Positions 32,227 through 42,045 of a DNA stretch of 64,000 bases are shown one piece after another; position 1 is the first letter of the stretch; every line of letters begins with the position of its first letter. The stretch is taken from NCBI GenBank assembly GCA_029379385.1, contig CM055611.1, positions 10,230,001-10,294,000 on the forward strand, given 5' to 3'. A program made the position numbers and the translations under genes. Origin of the DNA: Quillaja saponaria. Lineage: Eukaryota > Streptophyta > Magnoliopsida > Fabales > Quillajaceae. The notes below the pieces were generated by a model. It was not told the origin of the DNA, did no database searches, and was given only the letters and a program-made list of their open reading frames with translations.

Positions 32227-32599
32227 TGTTAATGTTGGATTTGTTCGAGCTGGAGACCTGGCGATGTGGTCCTCTCAATGTGTCCCACTTGTCCAAGCTA
32301 GATACCTAGCGACCTAGCGTTTTCGAGCCCTGCAAAATAGAGGACGGGAGTCGAGTCCAGGGTGAACTCCTAAGATCCTCTGATGAATAAGTCAGAAAGG
32401 GGACGAGTTCAACAGTAATTAGGGGAGAGGTAACTAGACTTTTTACCTTTTTTGTTATCTTACCCTCTTCAGGAAAATGAGAAGTATATATAGAGTAGAC
32501 GAGCACGTGCATGGGCCACCAGAACTGTTTAAGTATGCAGGTGAATAAGCAACCGCCACGTGGCATGTTCCCATTGGCTGTCACTAAACTATATTAACA
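32227..32599 (-). repeat. 5' LTR of the Tat element
   Basis: 373 bp with TGTTAAT/ATTAACA ends. It carries a TATATATA on the minus strand (see 32485-32492). Differs from the 3' LTR by about 10 percent including several one- or two-base indels near 32275, 32330 and 32415. Confidence 0.95.
32485..32492 (-). promoter_or_regulatory. TATA box in the Tat 5' LTR
   Basis: TATATATA in the context CTCTATATATACTTC on the minus strand, about 110 bp into the 5' LTR from its outer end. In the 3' LTR the same place reads CTATATATTAC. Likely start of the U3/R promoter for gag-pol. Confidence 0.6.
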
Positions 32600-32604
32600 G
32601 AACA
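32600..32604. repeat. Target-site duplication GAACA, right
   Basis: Identical to 23250-23254. Confidence 0.95.
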
Positions 32605-32690
32605 CTAAAGTAGTGAGAGGTGGAACTTGTAAAAACAAGAAGGAAGAATGAGCTGCCAAGGGATGTTATAGGTAAAAATGTAAAAGTTAC

Positions 32691-33076
32691 CTCACCCATA
32701 TATGGAATCGGCATGGAGTTTCTTGTTGCAACAGATGACTTTCTAGCAGATTGAGCATTAGGATTCTCGCCTTGAGAACCAGTTCCACTTTGGGGATTAG
32801 TCATAATGTCAACGTGCCTTAGCCTTGGGATGCTTCATCTTCTTCTACTACTAACTTTCCACAAGAAGTCATCTGCAGAGAAAGAATATTAAAAGGAAAC
32901 AACCAAAAGCAATCCAACGTAAAAGCTATTACCTTGACATTCACTTTTTGATGTTTTAAGTGGGGAGGAGCTAAACTCCTTGGCTATTGAAGGTCTACAA
33001 TGCTTGGCTAGGGCCTGATTATCCTTAGAATCTTAATTTTTGTCAGCAGTTGATGGTTTAATGGTAAAAAGGATAG
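32691..33076 (-). pseudogene. Two exons of an unidentified gene, interrupted by the Tat insertion
   Basis: Minus strand. Exon a (33076-32933, 144 bp) is bounded by TTTCAG upstream and AAG|GTAATAG downstream; exon b (32872-32691, 182 bp) by TTTCTCTGCAG and GAG|GTAACTTT. Joining them keeps one frame: exon a reads ALAKHCRPSIAKEFSSSP with one stop upstream of it, exon b reads IPRLRHVDIMTNPQSGTG and ARKSSVATRNSMPIPYMGE with one stop before it. Matching splice phase across a roughly 60-bp intron is unlikely by chance. I do not recognise the protein. The next intron begins at 32690 and is cut by the Tat element 86 bp later. Either a dead host gene or exons carried by the neighbouring Mutator-like element. 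Confidence 0.5.
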
Positions 33077-33139
33077 CTGAAATAGTGAAACAGAAGAGTT
33101 AAGCAGGAGTGAGATGACAATATTAGTTAACAAGATAGT

Positions 33140-33530
33140 GTACCAACTAAACAATGGTTGAAATTTTCAATTTTATTTTCAATCCAAATCAAGCCTCCCA
33201 TCATAAGGTCAAAGTGCACGTTGGCTAATTTAAACCCACTAGTCCATGTTATAGCTAGGTTATAGGGTTTTAGTGGTCTAGATTTAATGATAGGATAAGA
33301 TATGCCAGAGGATATTTAGAAAGATTCTCATTTAAGAATTAGAGCCAAAAAGAGTGATATCTATGGAATGACTTTTGGACAGAATGATCAAACTCCCAAA
33401 ATTTTTGTATAAAATGGTAAATTTTTTTATTTTAATAGCCAAAATGGGGTAAACTCTGAAACCACATTTTCAAAACCCGTTTTCTGGTCCGACTCAGCAC
33501 ACACCTCACGGGCCCACGTTGACCAAATTA
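33140..33530. other. No gene recognised
   Basis: AT-rich sequence without coding signal; leads into the palindromic and tandem-repeat region that lies beyond the PMD cluster. Confidence 0.3.
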
Positions 33531-33539
33531 ATTGAACCC

Positions 33540-33568
33540 TGAAACCGGGTTTTCAAAACCCGGTTTCA
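33540..33568. repeat. Perfect 14-bp-arm palindrome
   Basis: TGAAACCGGGTTTT, one C, then its exact reverse complement. Related half-palindromes flank it (GAAACCACATTTTCAAAACC at about 33459 and AAAGCTGGTTTCAG at about 33640). It could fold into a cruciform or hairpin. Confidence 0.9.
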
Positions 33569-33739
33569 TTCCACATTTTGTCCCTTGCGGGCCTTGCCTC
33601 ATGGGCCCGTGGGGGACAAGCCTTGATAACGGCTTTTGTAAAGCTGGTTTCAGGGCTGGCATTTTAAAAGCGTGTTCTGCTGACCCCTTACCCCTTACCC
33701 TAGCCCCTCTGCAGCCCTAACCCCCTTCAGGTTTTTGTG

Positions 33740-34780
33740 TTTGTTTTTAATTTTTTTTCATGAGTTGAAAATATTTTTAATTTCAAATATATGATAATTT
33801 GTAAGTGGGTTTTTTTTTGAAATATGTGATAATTTATAAATTTAAATTTTATGAAATTTTTTTTAATTTTTATTGTATGATATTTTTAAAGTTTAAAATA
33901 TATAGTAATTTTTTAATTTTTAGTGTATGATATTTTATAAATTTAAAGTGTATGATAATTTTAAAACTTTAAAATTTGGTATTTTTAGAATTTAAGATTT
34001 TTTGATAATTTTTTAATTTTATAGTGTATCATAAATGTTTTTATTATAGTTCATGATATTTTAGAATTTAAGATTTTTGATAATTTTTAATTTTATAGTG
34101 TATCATAAATGTTTTTATTATAGTTTATGATATTTTAGAATTTAAGATTTTTGATAATTGTTTTAATTTTATAGTGTATCATAAATGTTTTTATTATAGT
34201 TTATGATATTTTAAAATTTTAAAATTCATGATAACAATTAAATATAAAGTATATGTTAATTTATATATTTATAGTTTATGATATATTTAAATTTTAAAAT
34301 GTATGATAAATTTTAAAGTGTATAATAATTATATGGAATTTAAAATATATGATAAATTTTAAATTTACAGTGTATGATAGTTTTTAAATTTTTAAATTTG
34401 GTATTTTTAGAATTTAAGATTTTTGATAATTTTTTAATTTTATAGTGTATCATAAATGTTTTTATTATAGTTTATGATATTTTAAAATTCATGATATCTT
34501 TTAAATATAAAGTATATGTTAATTTATATATTTATAGTTTATGATATATTTAAATTTTAAAATGTATGATCAATTTTAAAGTATATAATAATTATATGGA
34601 ATTTAAAATATATGATAAATTGTAAATTTATAGTGTATGATAGTTTTTTAAACTTATAATGTATGATATTTTTAAATTTAAATTTATAATGTAAGATATT
34701 GATTTTTATTATTGTGTATGATAACACAAATTTTTTAATTTTACTAAATTTTTTTAATTTAAAGTGTATAATTTTAAACT
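33740..34780. repeat. AT-rich higher-order tandem repeat
   Basis: A roughly 75-bp unit containing 'tagtgtatcataaatgttttta' starts at about 34022, 34096, 34172 and again 34443. On top of it a roughly 420-bp unit ('atttggtatttttagaatttaa' at 33974 and 34396) is repeated imperfectly, and 'ttaatttatatatttatagttt' recurs at about 34256 and 34518. Composition is over 80 percent A+T with TGTATGATA/GTATGATAA throughout. No coding capacity. Confidence 0.9.
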
Positions 34781-34932
34781 TTTTTGAAATGATTTAGTAA
34801 AAAGAAAAAACATTAAATTTTAAAAAAAATTAATGGAGCACACTTATATTAATACATATTGTGAATACTATAATTTATTTAGAAAAACTTGCCACACATT
34901 GGCGATAATGAAATAAATATGTGTGTTATTGT

Positions 34933-35559
34933 TTAACAACATGCTGGCAAAGACGATGGAAGAAAATTATGAACGAAATCATCATCACTGTCAAGGTAGT
35001 CAGACAGGTTATCATCGCTCTCGTATTGCGCATCAATTTCAACTTCCATCATGGTCGGAGTTCTTAACTCGTCTTGGCGAGCAGCCGCCTCATGCCAAGA
35101 ATGGTACTTATCTAGTCTTCGATTCATCTGGTTAATTTCAGACTTTAGTCTTTCAATCACCTGAGCTATTTCACCTTGTGTTGAAGGTAAAGTTGCAGAT
35201 ATCGCTTTTGGGACTGACAGCTTGTGTAATCTACAATATGATTCCATCTCGCACCTTATCTCCTACCATTTAATGTACTCAGGTTCCCTTGCCTAAACTA
35301 CCTAATTTTCTTGTGAGACATTAGTAACTGGTCCTACCATTATATGATCGACAATATTTCGACTATTGGTAGAATATATAAGGACGCATTGAAACTCTCT
35401 TTTCGATCCATACCATGTAACCTCATTCAGATCAGTATACTTGTCTACACGATGAAGACGTTGTCTTGGTGTTGATGGCTCAGGTCTGGTTCTAGTTGAT
35501 GATCTGTGACCACCACAACGTCCATGACAACCACAATGTGAGCAGGGTTGTCTTGGCAT
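34933..35559 (-). pseudogene. Third reading frame of the Mutator-like cluster: Cys-rich head, coiled coil, acidic tail
   Basis: ATG at 35559. One frame runs to 34933 with three stops clustered between 35302 and about 35262. Before the stops the protein has PCSHCGCHGRCGG (CxxCxCxxxC), a basic stretch, then DLNEVTWYGSKREFQCVLIY. After them come a predicted coiled coil (QVIERLKSEINQMNRRLDKY) and an acidic end (DNLSDYLDSDDDF). About 208 codons in all. I do not recognise a family. It lies downstream of the PMD gene on the same strand, 650 bp past its stop, and the maintained frame on both sides of a 40-bp cluster of stops suggests one former gene. It may be an additional product of the Mutator-like element, but this is inference. 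Confidence 0.5.
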
Positions 35560-36208
35560 ATTTTCTTGTTATCGAGTGTGAGTTTCTAATAAGAAATGGT
35601 TGTTTGATGTTTTCAACTTTGATAGGTTTGAAACTATTTATATAAGTAAATATCTCTTGTCATCGTCAAAATAATGTCACTTGAATATATACTGAAGTAG
35701 TCAAAGATTTAATGTGTGAGTGTAAAGTAATGTCAGCATGTCTGTTCACACCTAAAGTAATGTCAACCTGTCCATTTACTGTTTAAATACTTTATAAGCG
35801 AAAATACTTGAACGAGTAGTCACTTCATGAAAAGATTGCGTACCTCATTCTAATTATTACATGTTTCAGTATAAAGTGATGCTAGCATGTCTGTTTATTA
35901 AAACAATACTTGAAGATTTATGTAATAATTTTAGTATTTAAGATAATTATTATTATTAGACAATTGAAAAATTCCACTTTAAGTGGTGGGGGGTTTGGCA
36001 GACCCATACCTGTTTATTAAAATGTAAATTCCAATTTACAAGTATAACTAAATTAAAAAATAAACCAGGACGACTCTTCCCATTATAAGTAACAAACACA
36101 CACACACACACAAAAAAAAAAACTTAAATAAGGATTTCGGGCAATACTGGTCTACAAAAAATGACCCTTTGTACCATATGGGCGTGGTCTTCTCCTCCTT
36201 GCCGAGTT
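35560..36208. other. Intergenic spacer of the PMD cluster
   Basis: AT-rich, no ORF on either strand. Contains a (CA)n run at 36099-36112 and two rough copies of 'aaagtaatgtca.c.tgtc' (about 35727 and 35755). Part may be the 3'-UTR of the PMD gene (right) and part the promoter of the third frame (left). Confidence 0.4.
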
Positions 36209-38171
36209 TCACCTAGGTGGTACATCAGCTGTGTTACCAAGATCTTCTAACTGAGGTATGTCATTAGCACTGCTAAATCTTTTGTCCGCTTGCATACCTG
36301 AACCCATACCCGGGTCATATGATGCCAGTGTACTACCATATTGAAAGTATAGCACCTGCGGTATGGGACAGTTAAAAACCTTGCTTGATTGCTGTGCAAA
36401 GTCAGGCATAAGCTGCTGATACATAGCTGAAGTACTGGCCATATATGGAGGTGGAGACATATGTGGTGGTGACGGAATATACACATTTGATGGTCGGACA
36501 TCAGCATCAACGCGTCCATAAGATACTGACGGTCCAGGGACATCAGTCCTACTGTGTCTGCGACATTGTGATGACATAGATGATGATGATGTCGAATGAG
36601 TAGAATAGGAAAGAGCTGGAGCAGCATGAATAAGACCAATTGGTGTAAGATATCTTATACTGATACGTCTATACCACTCATTGTACTTGGGCGTATAAGC
36701 AGCATGACCATATGCAACTCCACATGCAACCTCCCCTATCTGGACAAGATGGCATCTCATGCCCCAAATGACTAAGTGGTTAGCATGTAGCCAACGGTAG
36801 TCTGTGACGCCCCATCCCCGAAGATCACATTTGTGCAAGGTTTGATCGGCCTCTATGTCAGTAGGGTTTTCTGGTATAGGTTGCTGATATCCAAACTGAT
36901 GCATTACCCTATCCACTTTCTGACACTCAACAATATGAAAACATATTAAGGGTACTTTAGCACCCCAAATATGTTGATCTCGATAACAATAGTTTGGTAT
37001 TAGGTGCCTTAGCTCATCATCAATGTATGGTAGTGATATGAACTGCAACCCAAAAACAATGTCAATGTTTTAATAAATAAAACATTGCAACATGAATATG
37101 TTAAATGGTACATAGATATAAGATAAACTTCTAATTACCTGCTCTGATGACATCCTGTCCAGCATCTCCCTATATCAAGACACCACATTATGGCAAATTT
37201 GAGTTACTTTGAACTTTGCTCTCCACCTGCAAGTAATTAAAAATGTCAATTACAAGTCATTTACGTACCACACATTATAAGCAAATGCATAAAACCAATA
37301 ATTTTACATACCTCACGCCTAAAGGACAAAGATTATCCCACGGAATTTCTGTCTCCCTCCTCGATGCGAGAAAGGTTAGTCTCTCCCATGCCCATACCTG
37401 AAGTAATATCAAAGGTCCAGCAATTTCAAAAGCATCAAGGTGAGTGGCATGACACATCTCCCTGTACAACCATGCCAGGGAGGCACTGCCATAGCTGTAC
37501 TGTCCTACGACATCTAGGTTTTCCAGCAAATATAAGAAACAAATGTGCATATGGGTACTCGTCTTACTGGTGAATAACAATCCACCCATCAGCTGTAATA
37601 TATAAACTCATGCATATCTCTGTGCTGTAATGTCATCACCGTCAGCTGGGAAATTCTGAAATGTTATTCCTAACCAGCTCATATTCAATGTCTTACCCTT
37701 AATGACTGTAGCAGGAGGCACAACTCCCAATAATCGCTCGCACTCAGTTGCGACGTCAGCATCAACTAGGCCAGAGACAGGCTCATCATGAGGCAGATGA
37801 AATGTGTGAGTCTCCAGCCTCCATTGCTCGAATAAAGCTGTCACAAGGTGCCAATCAAGCGAAATAAACCCCACCCTGATCACACCACCAAAACCTACCC
37901 TAGTCATATACTCCAATACATGAGGATTAATATTATTAAGAATCCCCCGGCCGAACACTGCCTCCCTCCGATGGCATCTCAGGACATATGCCTCGCTTTA
38001 AAATTTTAAAAACATATTAGTAAGAAAATTTCTGATAATAAAATGAAATTGACAAATTAAAGGTAAATCGATTTGTTATTTACATACCTCATGATCCGTG
38101 AAAATCCTAACGGATCGATGGCTATCATGTAGTCTAAGGACTGAAATATCTACTAGGGCTACAGGATCCAT
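36209..38171 (-). pseudogene. Plant mobile domain (PMD, MAIN-like) gene, four exons, two stops
   Basis: Exons on the minus strand: 38171-38088, 37991-37312, 37226-37139, 37042-36209. All junctions are GT-AG with retained phase; total coding length is 1686 nt (561 residues plus stop). The N-terminus reads MDPVALVDISVL. Exon 2 carries the PMD hallmarks GVIRVGFISLDWHLVTALFE, RLETHTFHLP, GQYSYGSASLAWLYREMC and WAWERL; exon 4 continues WGAKVPLICFHIVE, DRVMHQFGYQQPIP and a Ser/Pro-rich tail. PMD proteins (MAIN, MAIL1) act in silencing and meristem maintenance; transposon-linked PMDs also exist. Two in-frame TGA codons: 37608-37610 (YA*VYIL, where Arg is usual) and one in exon 3 (VVS*YREM). Neighbouring transposase on the same strand suggests the transposon-linked type. 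Confidence 0.88.
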
Positions 38172-38460
38172 GAATCTGCATAACAAAAGACAAATCAAAT
38201 ATAATGTTAATATGCATACACAACAATAATGTTATGATTTAATGTAATGGGGAAAGACTTAGATAAAATGAAAAATACTTGAAAAATTATACCTTCAATT
38301 GGTGAGGGGTTTGGCTTACCACTACTTGTTTATTAATTTTAAAATAATTTTACATGACATGTGGGGGACATAATGCCTAATATCTGCATAATAAAAAACT
38401 AGAAAGAAATACATAAGTAGGAAAACTCTTACATTTACATTAAAGTAAAGAATGCGATCA

Positions 38461-39362
38461 TGGAAGTTGTGTTTTAAGATTGTGTAATGTTAAGACAATT
38501 TTTACGATTGTGTCCCTCCTGTCTACATAAACCACACCTATGTTACCTCGTGGACTCTGTAATGTCCATCTCATTATGAATGTAATTTGTTTTCGGCCCA
38601 CCCTTCTTTCGCAATTTGGACATGTCGGGAAGCACATGGGGGAACTGGAATTCCGGCTAATAGTCATCATGTATCACTGGGTTGAATTGTGGAGTGTATA
38701 CAAACTCCTGATTTCTCAATTTATACCACTCCCCAATAAAGTCGTTATAGTCAAATGCATGCTTGTACAAGCTGCTATAACATGCGAGTAAGGGATCATG
38801 TATTGCTAGGGTTTGTTGCATGTGCACGTTCTTTCATTTAAACGCACAGTGTGCTGGTTGCCGCCTTTTTGGGCTTGCCATCTACAAAATTGCATCTTTA
38901 TTTCAATTATCCCCAAACTGGTATGAAACTGTCTCAACTCGTGTCCACCTGCTCTCTCTGCCTAATTTTGAATTTTGTCTATAGTGTCGGTTGTGTATTG
39001 ATTGCCAGCATTTAGCTGAGCATTAATCTTCACCTGATGTTCCACAAAATATTTAACACATCAGTAAAATGTCAACCGCACCAGTGCAGTGATTGGGACT
39101 TGTCGCACTCCCTTCAAAACATTGTTCATGCACTCCCCCAAGTTTGTGGTCATGAAGTCAAAGCGGTGACCTCTGTCATGTGCCAATGCCCACTGCTCCA
39201 ACGGAATTCTACCAATCCATGCAACATACTCAGAGTCCATGCGGACAAACTTATCAAAATATTTATTGAATTTATGTTTTTAAGTTTGACTAGCAATGTG
39301 GATAAGGAGATTCTTTGCTTTCATATTCTTGTGGGTCTTATAAAAGTTGCTTGCAATGTGTC
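38461..39362 (-). pseudogene. Mutator-like (MULE) transposase C-terminal part
   Basis: On the minus strand from 39362: HIASNFYKTHKNMKAKNLL, then WALAHDRGHRFDFMTTNLGE and VLKGVRQVPITALVRLTFY (end of the MULE catalytic domain), a linker, the SWIM zinc finger (CTCNK ... IPYSHVIAAC, with Tyr where the second-pair Cys should be), then PHVLPDMSKLRKKGGPKTN and a zinc knuckle CGLCRQEGHNRKNC. Several stops and frame changes interrupt it. Everything upstream of HIASN, including the first catalytic Asp, is gone: similarity ends at 39363 next to a 15-bp tandem repeat. This is the MuDRA/Jittery type of transposase that cuts and pastes DNA in the nucleus. The PMD gene starts 290 bp downstream on the same strand. 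Confidence 0.85.
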
Positions 39363-39402
39363 TTAGTCTGTTGTGATTTAGTCTGTTGTGATTACAACAG
39401 AC
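39363..39402. repeat. 15-bp tandem duplication with hairpin at the MULE truncation point
   Basis: TTAGTCTGTTGTGAT occurs twice back to back (39363-39377, 39378-39392). GTCTGTTGT (39381-39389) then pairs with ACAACAGAC (39394-39402) around GATT. MULE transposase similarity stops exactly here. Confidence 0.85.
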
Positions 39403-40899
39403 ATGGTACTAACTTATAAGATCTCCCTAGAAAGTCTCAAGCATAATCAGCCTTTTAAACTCCCTAAAATTGTCACCCAATGTGTTAGAAACAAGTTCTC
39501 TTGTGAAATTTTGGACTAATTCTCCCTCTAATCCCATGAAAGTCAATCTGGACTGACTGAGAATGCAAGCAATCCATAATAGCACCAGTTAGGGTAAACT
39601 ACCATAACTTCTTCTTTGATCATATCTAGCTTAAGCCCAGCTTCAAATACGATCACAAAACATGATCTACAACTTTCATTAAGAATACTTAGGCTAATTT
39701 TGTCTACAAATCTCCCAAAATCCTAGCTTACCCAGAATTGAATTTAACCTAAAATCTGAAAAATAATATACCTATGTATTCATCATTTCTTCCTTTATAA
39801 CTTTATCTTCTGATTGTTTAGCTAAATCTAAATGAATCACATTCAAGTAAGAGCAAAGATCTCTTTAAAATCACACTTGAAAGCTCTACATTCTCTCTAC
39901 AAAATTAGAAAAGAAGATAAAAGGGAATGAGACTACACAAATGGTCTCTTTTGTCTCCTTCTTCCCTTATATCACCTTTTTGACCAGGTAACCTATCTAA
40001 CCATTTCCCATGCATTAGAAAGCTACTCTAAATCATGGACACATAATATAAAACATTGACACTCACCTTTTTGCCTCCCTTAGTAGGTTAAGGATATGGC
40101 TTAGTGGGGAATAGAGGCATTCTCCATTAAGTTCATTTTATTGCTAGTATATTATGTCTATTTCATTGTCAACCCAGTATCAACACATTCAAATCTTTCC
40201 CATTCATCAAATAACTCATATTATTACTTTATATTAATTTATTTATCATTATTTCCACCTTAATTAATCATATCATACAAACACAAGTCATATTTTCATA
40301 AATTGACTTTCACAAAGCACACATATTTTTCCTTCAACCTCAATAATAAACTATATTAATTAGGAAATCCAATTAACACATATGATATGCATATAGAAAT
40401 CTACATGTGTCCATCAATTTTTCCAACAAACAAATTATCATTTGCATTCTCCTAACTCAAGTTATGCAATTTTAACCAGTGAAATGTCAAACTGCTCTAC
40501 GTTTCCAGAATTTAACCTAAATTTAATAAATTATTTGGACTAATCTACTAGTCCAAAATTTATAAACCATATCTCATTTTAAAAATATAAAACTTTATTT
40601 TCAAAAACAACTAATATATTTAAAAATAAACTCTTCTATCAACAGTTATGAGCAGTTAAGCAAACATAGATCCAGGCTTCTAATTAGACAACATTGGATA
40701 CATCTAATTTACATGCGTAATTCACAATCAAGTTTTCTTACTCTTAACCACATTTACAACCATAGTATTTATTAGTAATTCATATAAACCACTAGCACAT
40801 AAGTATTTCAAGAACTATCCCAAGTATATTATCATATAATATTGATTAGTTATGGTTTGTTTCACAATTAAATCATGACTTCATAAGTAAATACCCTAG
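39403..40899. other. No gene recognised; repeat-like AT-rich sequence
   Basis: Lies between the MULE truncation and the Athila 5' LTR. It has the texture of a decayed LTR read on the minus strand, with phrases such as 'gtcagtccag.ttgactttca' that resemble other LTR bodies in the window, but I could not align it securely with any family. No ORF. Confidence 0.3.
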
Positions 40900-42044
40900 T
40901 GATAATTCTTAGAAATAAAGTTATTTTACATTCTTTTACTCATATTAATTTAGCTATGTTCTAGAATTCTAGTTGGTTTTCGCTTAGTTTTAGTTGAATT
41001 CCTAGTTGAGTCTGTATTATATTAGGATGTTGATTACAAGTTGTTTTAAGATTAGGATTTAGGTGTTTTATAAGAGTTCTAACTCATATTAATTTAGTCT
41101 TTGTGTTTTGAAGGTCTAATACAAGGAGTTCCATTGGAAGTCAAATTTGAGCTCAAAACTCGCAAGATAGAAGAAGTTGTCCAGGAGTCCGGCGCCTCAG
41201 CACCAAAATGCTGTAGCCCCAGGGCCAGGAATTTTCTAGGTGGGTACCATTGTGCTAGCAAGCTGAGGCCACGATGCCCAAGCTGCTGCCATGTTGCCTA
41301 GTTTTGCCAATTTTTGAGGTCCTAGCTTCGAGAAGCTTAGGCCAAGGTGCCAGCATGATTCCTAGTCTAAATTGAAGGGAAATTGAGGGTTTTTAAGCCT
41401 ATAAAAGGGGGAGTACCTTAAGGACTTATAGAGACAATCAGAGACACAAGTTAGTAACATTTTTATGGAGTATTAGAGCATGTTAAAGGTGCAAGGAAAC
41501 AAGAGGGGCAAGGATCGTAGGAGCTTGAAGATCAATAACCTTTATAGCTTTCTCTATTTCTACTCATTCTTTACTTTTATTATATTCCTTTGATGTTTAT
41601 TATTGTTGAAGCCATGTTTATACCAAGTAGTGTGGATAGTTTCCTTTCTAGAATTGCAATTAGAACTGAACATGTAGCTTGATAAATCTATGGATTGCTT
41701 AGGTTTTAACATATGATTTATCTAATTCGTTTTAAGCTTAATGCTTCTAATTGATTTATCTTCTCTTCGATTGAATTAAGAAACCTAGAGGAACTTGGAA
41801 AGGGAAATTTAGGTTAAGACTTGAATGAATTAGCACTTGTTTAAATTCAACACATGTTGTAAAGTTTGATTTATGTTTAGGATAAGAATATACCTATATG
41901 CCTTGTGTAGCCAAATTAGGTCCAATTTTAATGACTTGTTTAATTTAATTCACATAAGAATATAGTGAATTCATTAAGTGAGATATATTTATAAGACATA
42001 GGAATATGCTTTTAATTGATTAAGAACCCTAGGTTAATAATTCT
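40900..42044 (+). repeat. Athila 1 5' LTR, lacking its 3' end
   Basis: Aligns with 45917-46835 and, in reverse complement, with 51461-52416 plus 46836-47282. Landmarks: 'ttacattcttttactcatatt', 'aggatgttgatt.c.agttg', 'ccattggaagtcaaatt', 'aggatcgtaggagcttgaagat' and 'catgtagcttga'. The tail stops at 'ccctaggttaataattc' (about 42040); the inverted copy continues another 300 bp past the equivalent point, so LTR end and PBS were deleted. Confidence 0.85.
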
Positions 42045-42045
42045 A

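Larger units (their letters stand above)
23255..32599 (-). mobile_element. Tat-lineage Ty3/gypsy retrotransposon, structurally complete, 9.35 kb
   Basis: The element reads on the minus strand: 5' LTR (32599-32227), PBS, gag, protease, reverse transcriptase, RNase H, integrase, then a roughly 3.3-kb region with an antisense accessory ORF, then the 3' LTR (23632-23255). Both LTRs have TGTTAAT/ATTAACA inverted ends and the flanks are GAACA. The PBS type, the DNGSS protease, the pol domain order and the antisense PF04195-like ORF place it in the Tat lineage. It is clearly more GC-rich than its surroundings. By hand count the LTRs differ at about 36 of 375 positions, mostly C/T and G/A transitions, so the insertion is not recent. 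Every ORF has stops or frameshifts. Confidence 0.95.

Noticed and set aside
33532..33720. 62-codon ORF after the palindrome
   Set aside because: Translation spans the palindrome and has no similarity to any family I know.
36247..36639. 130-codon minus-strand ORF inside PMD exon 4
   Set aside because: Out-of-frame shadow of the PMD coding frame; His/Leu-rich from reading a CAT/CAC-rich sequence in the wrong frame.
38458..38791. ORFs at 38458-38670 (-) and 38540-38791 (+)
   Set aside because: Wrong-frame readings of the MULE transposase zinc-knuckle region; the correct frame is broken by stops.
39403..40899. Continuation of the MULE transposase N-terminus or a further Tekay-like LTR
   Set aside because: No transposase motifs in any frame, and similarity to the LTR family is too weak and scattered.
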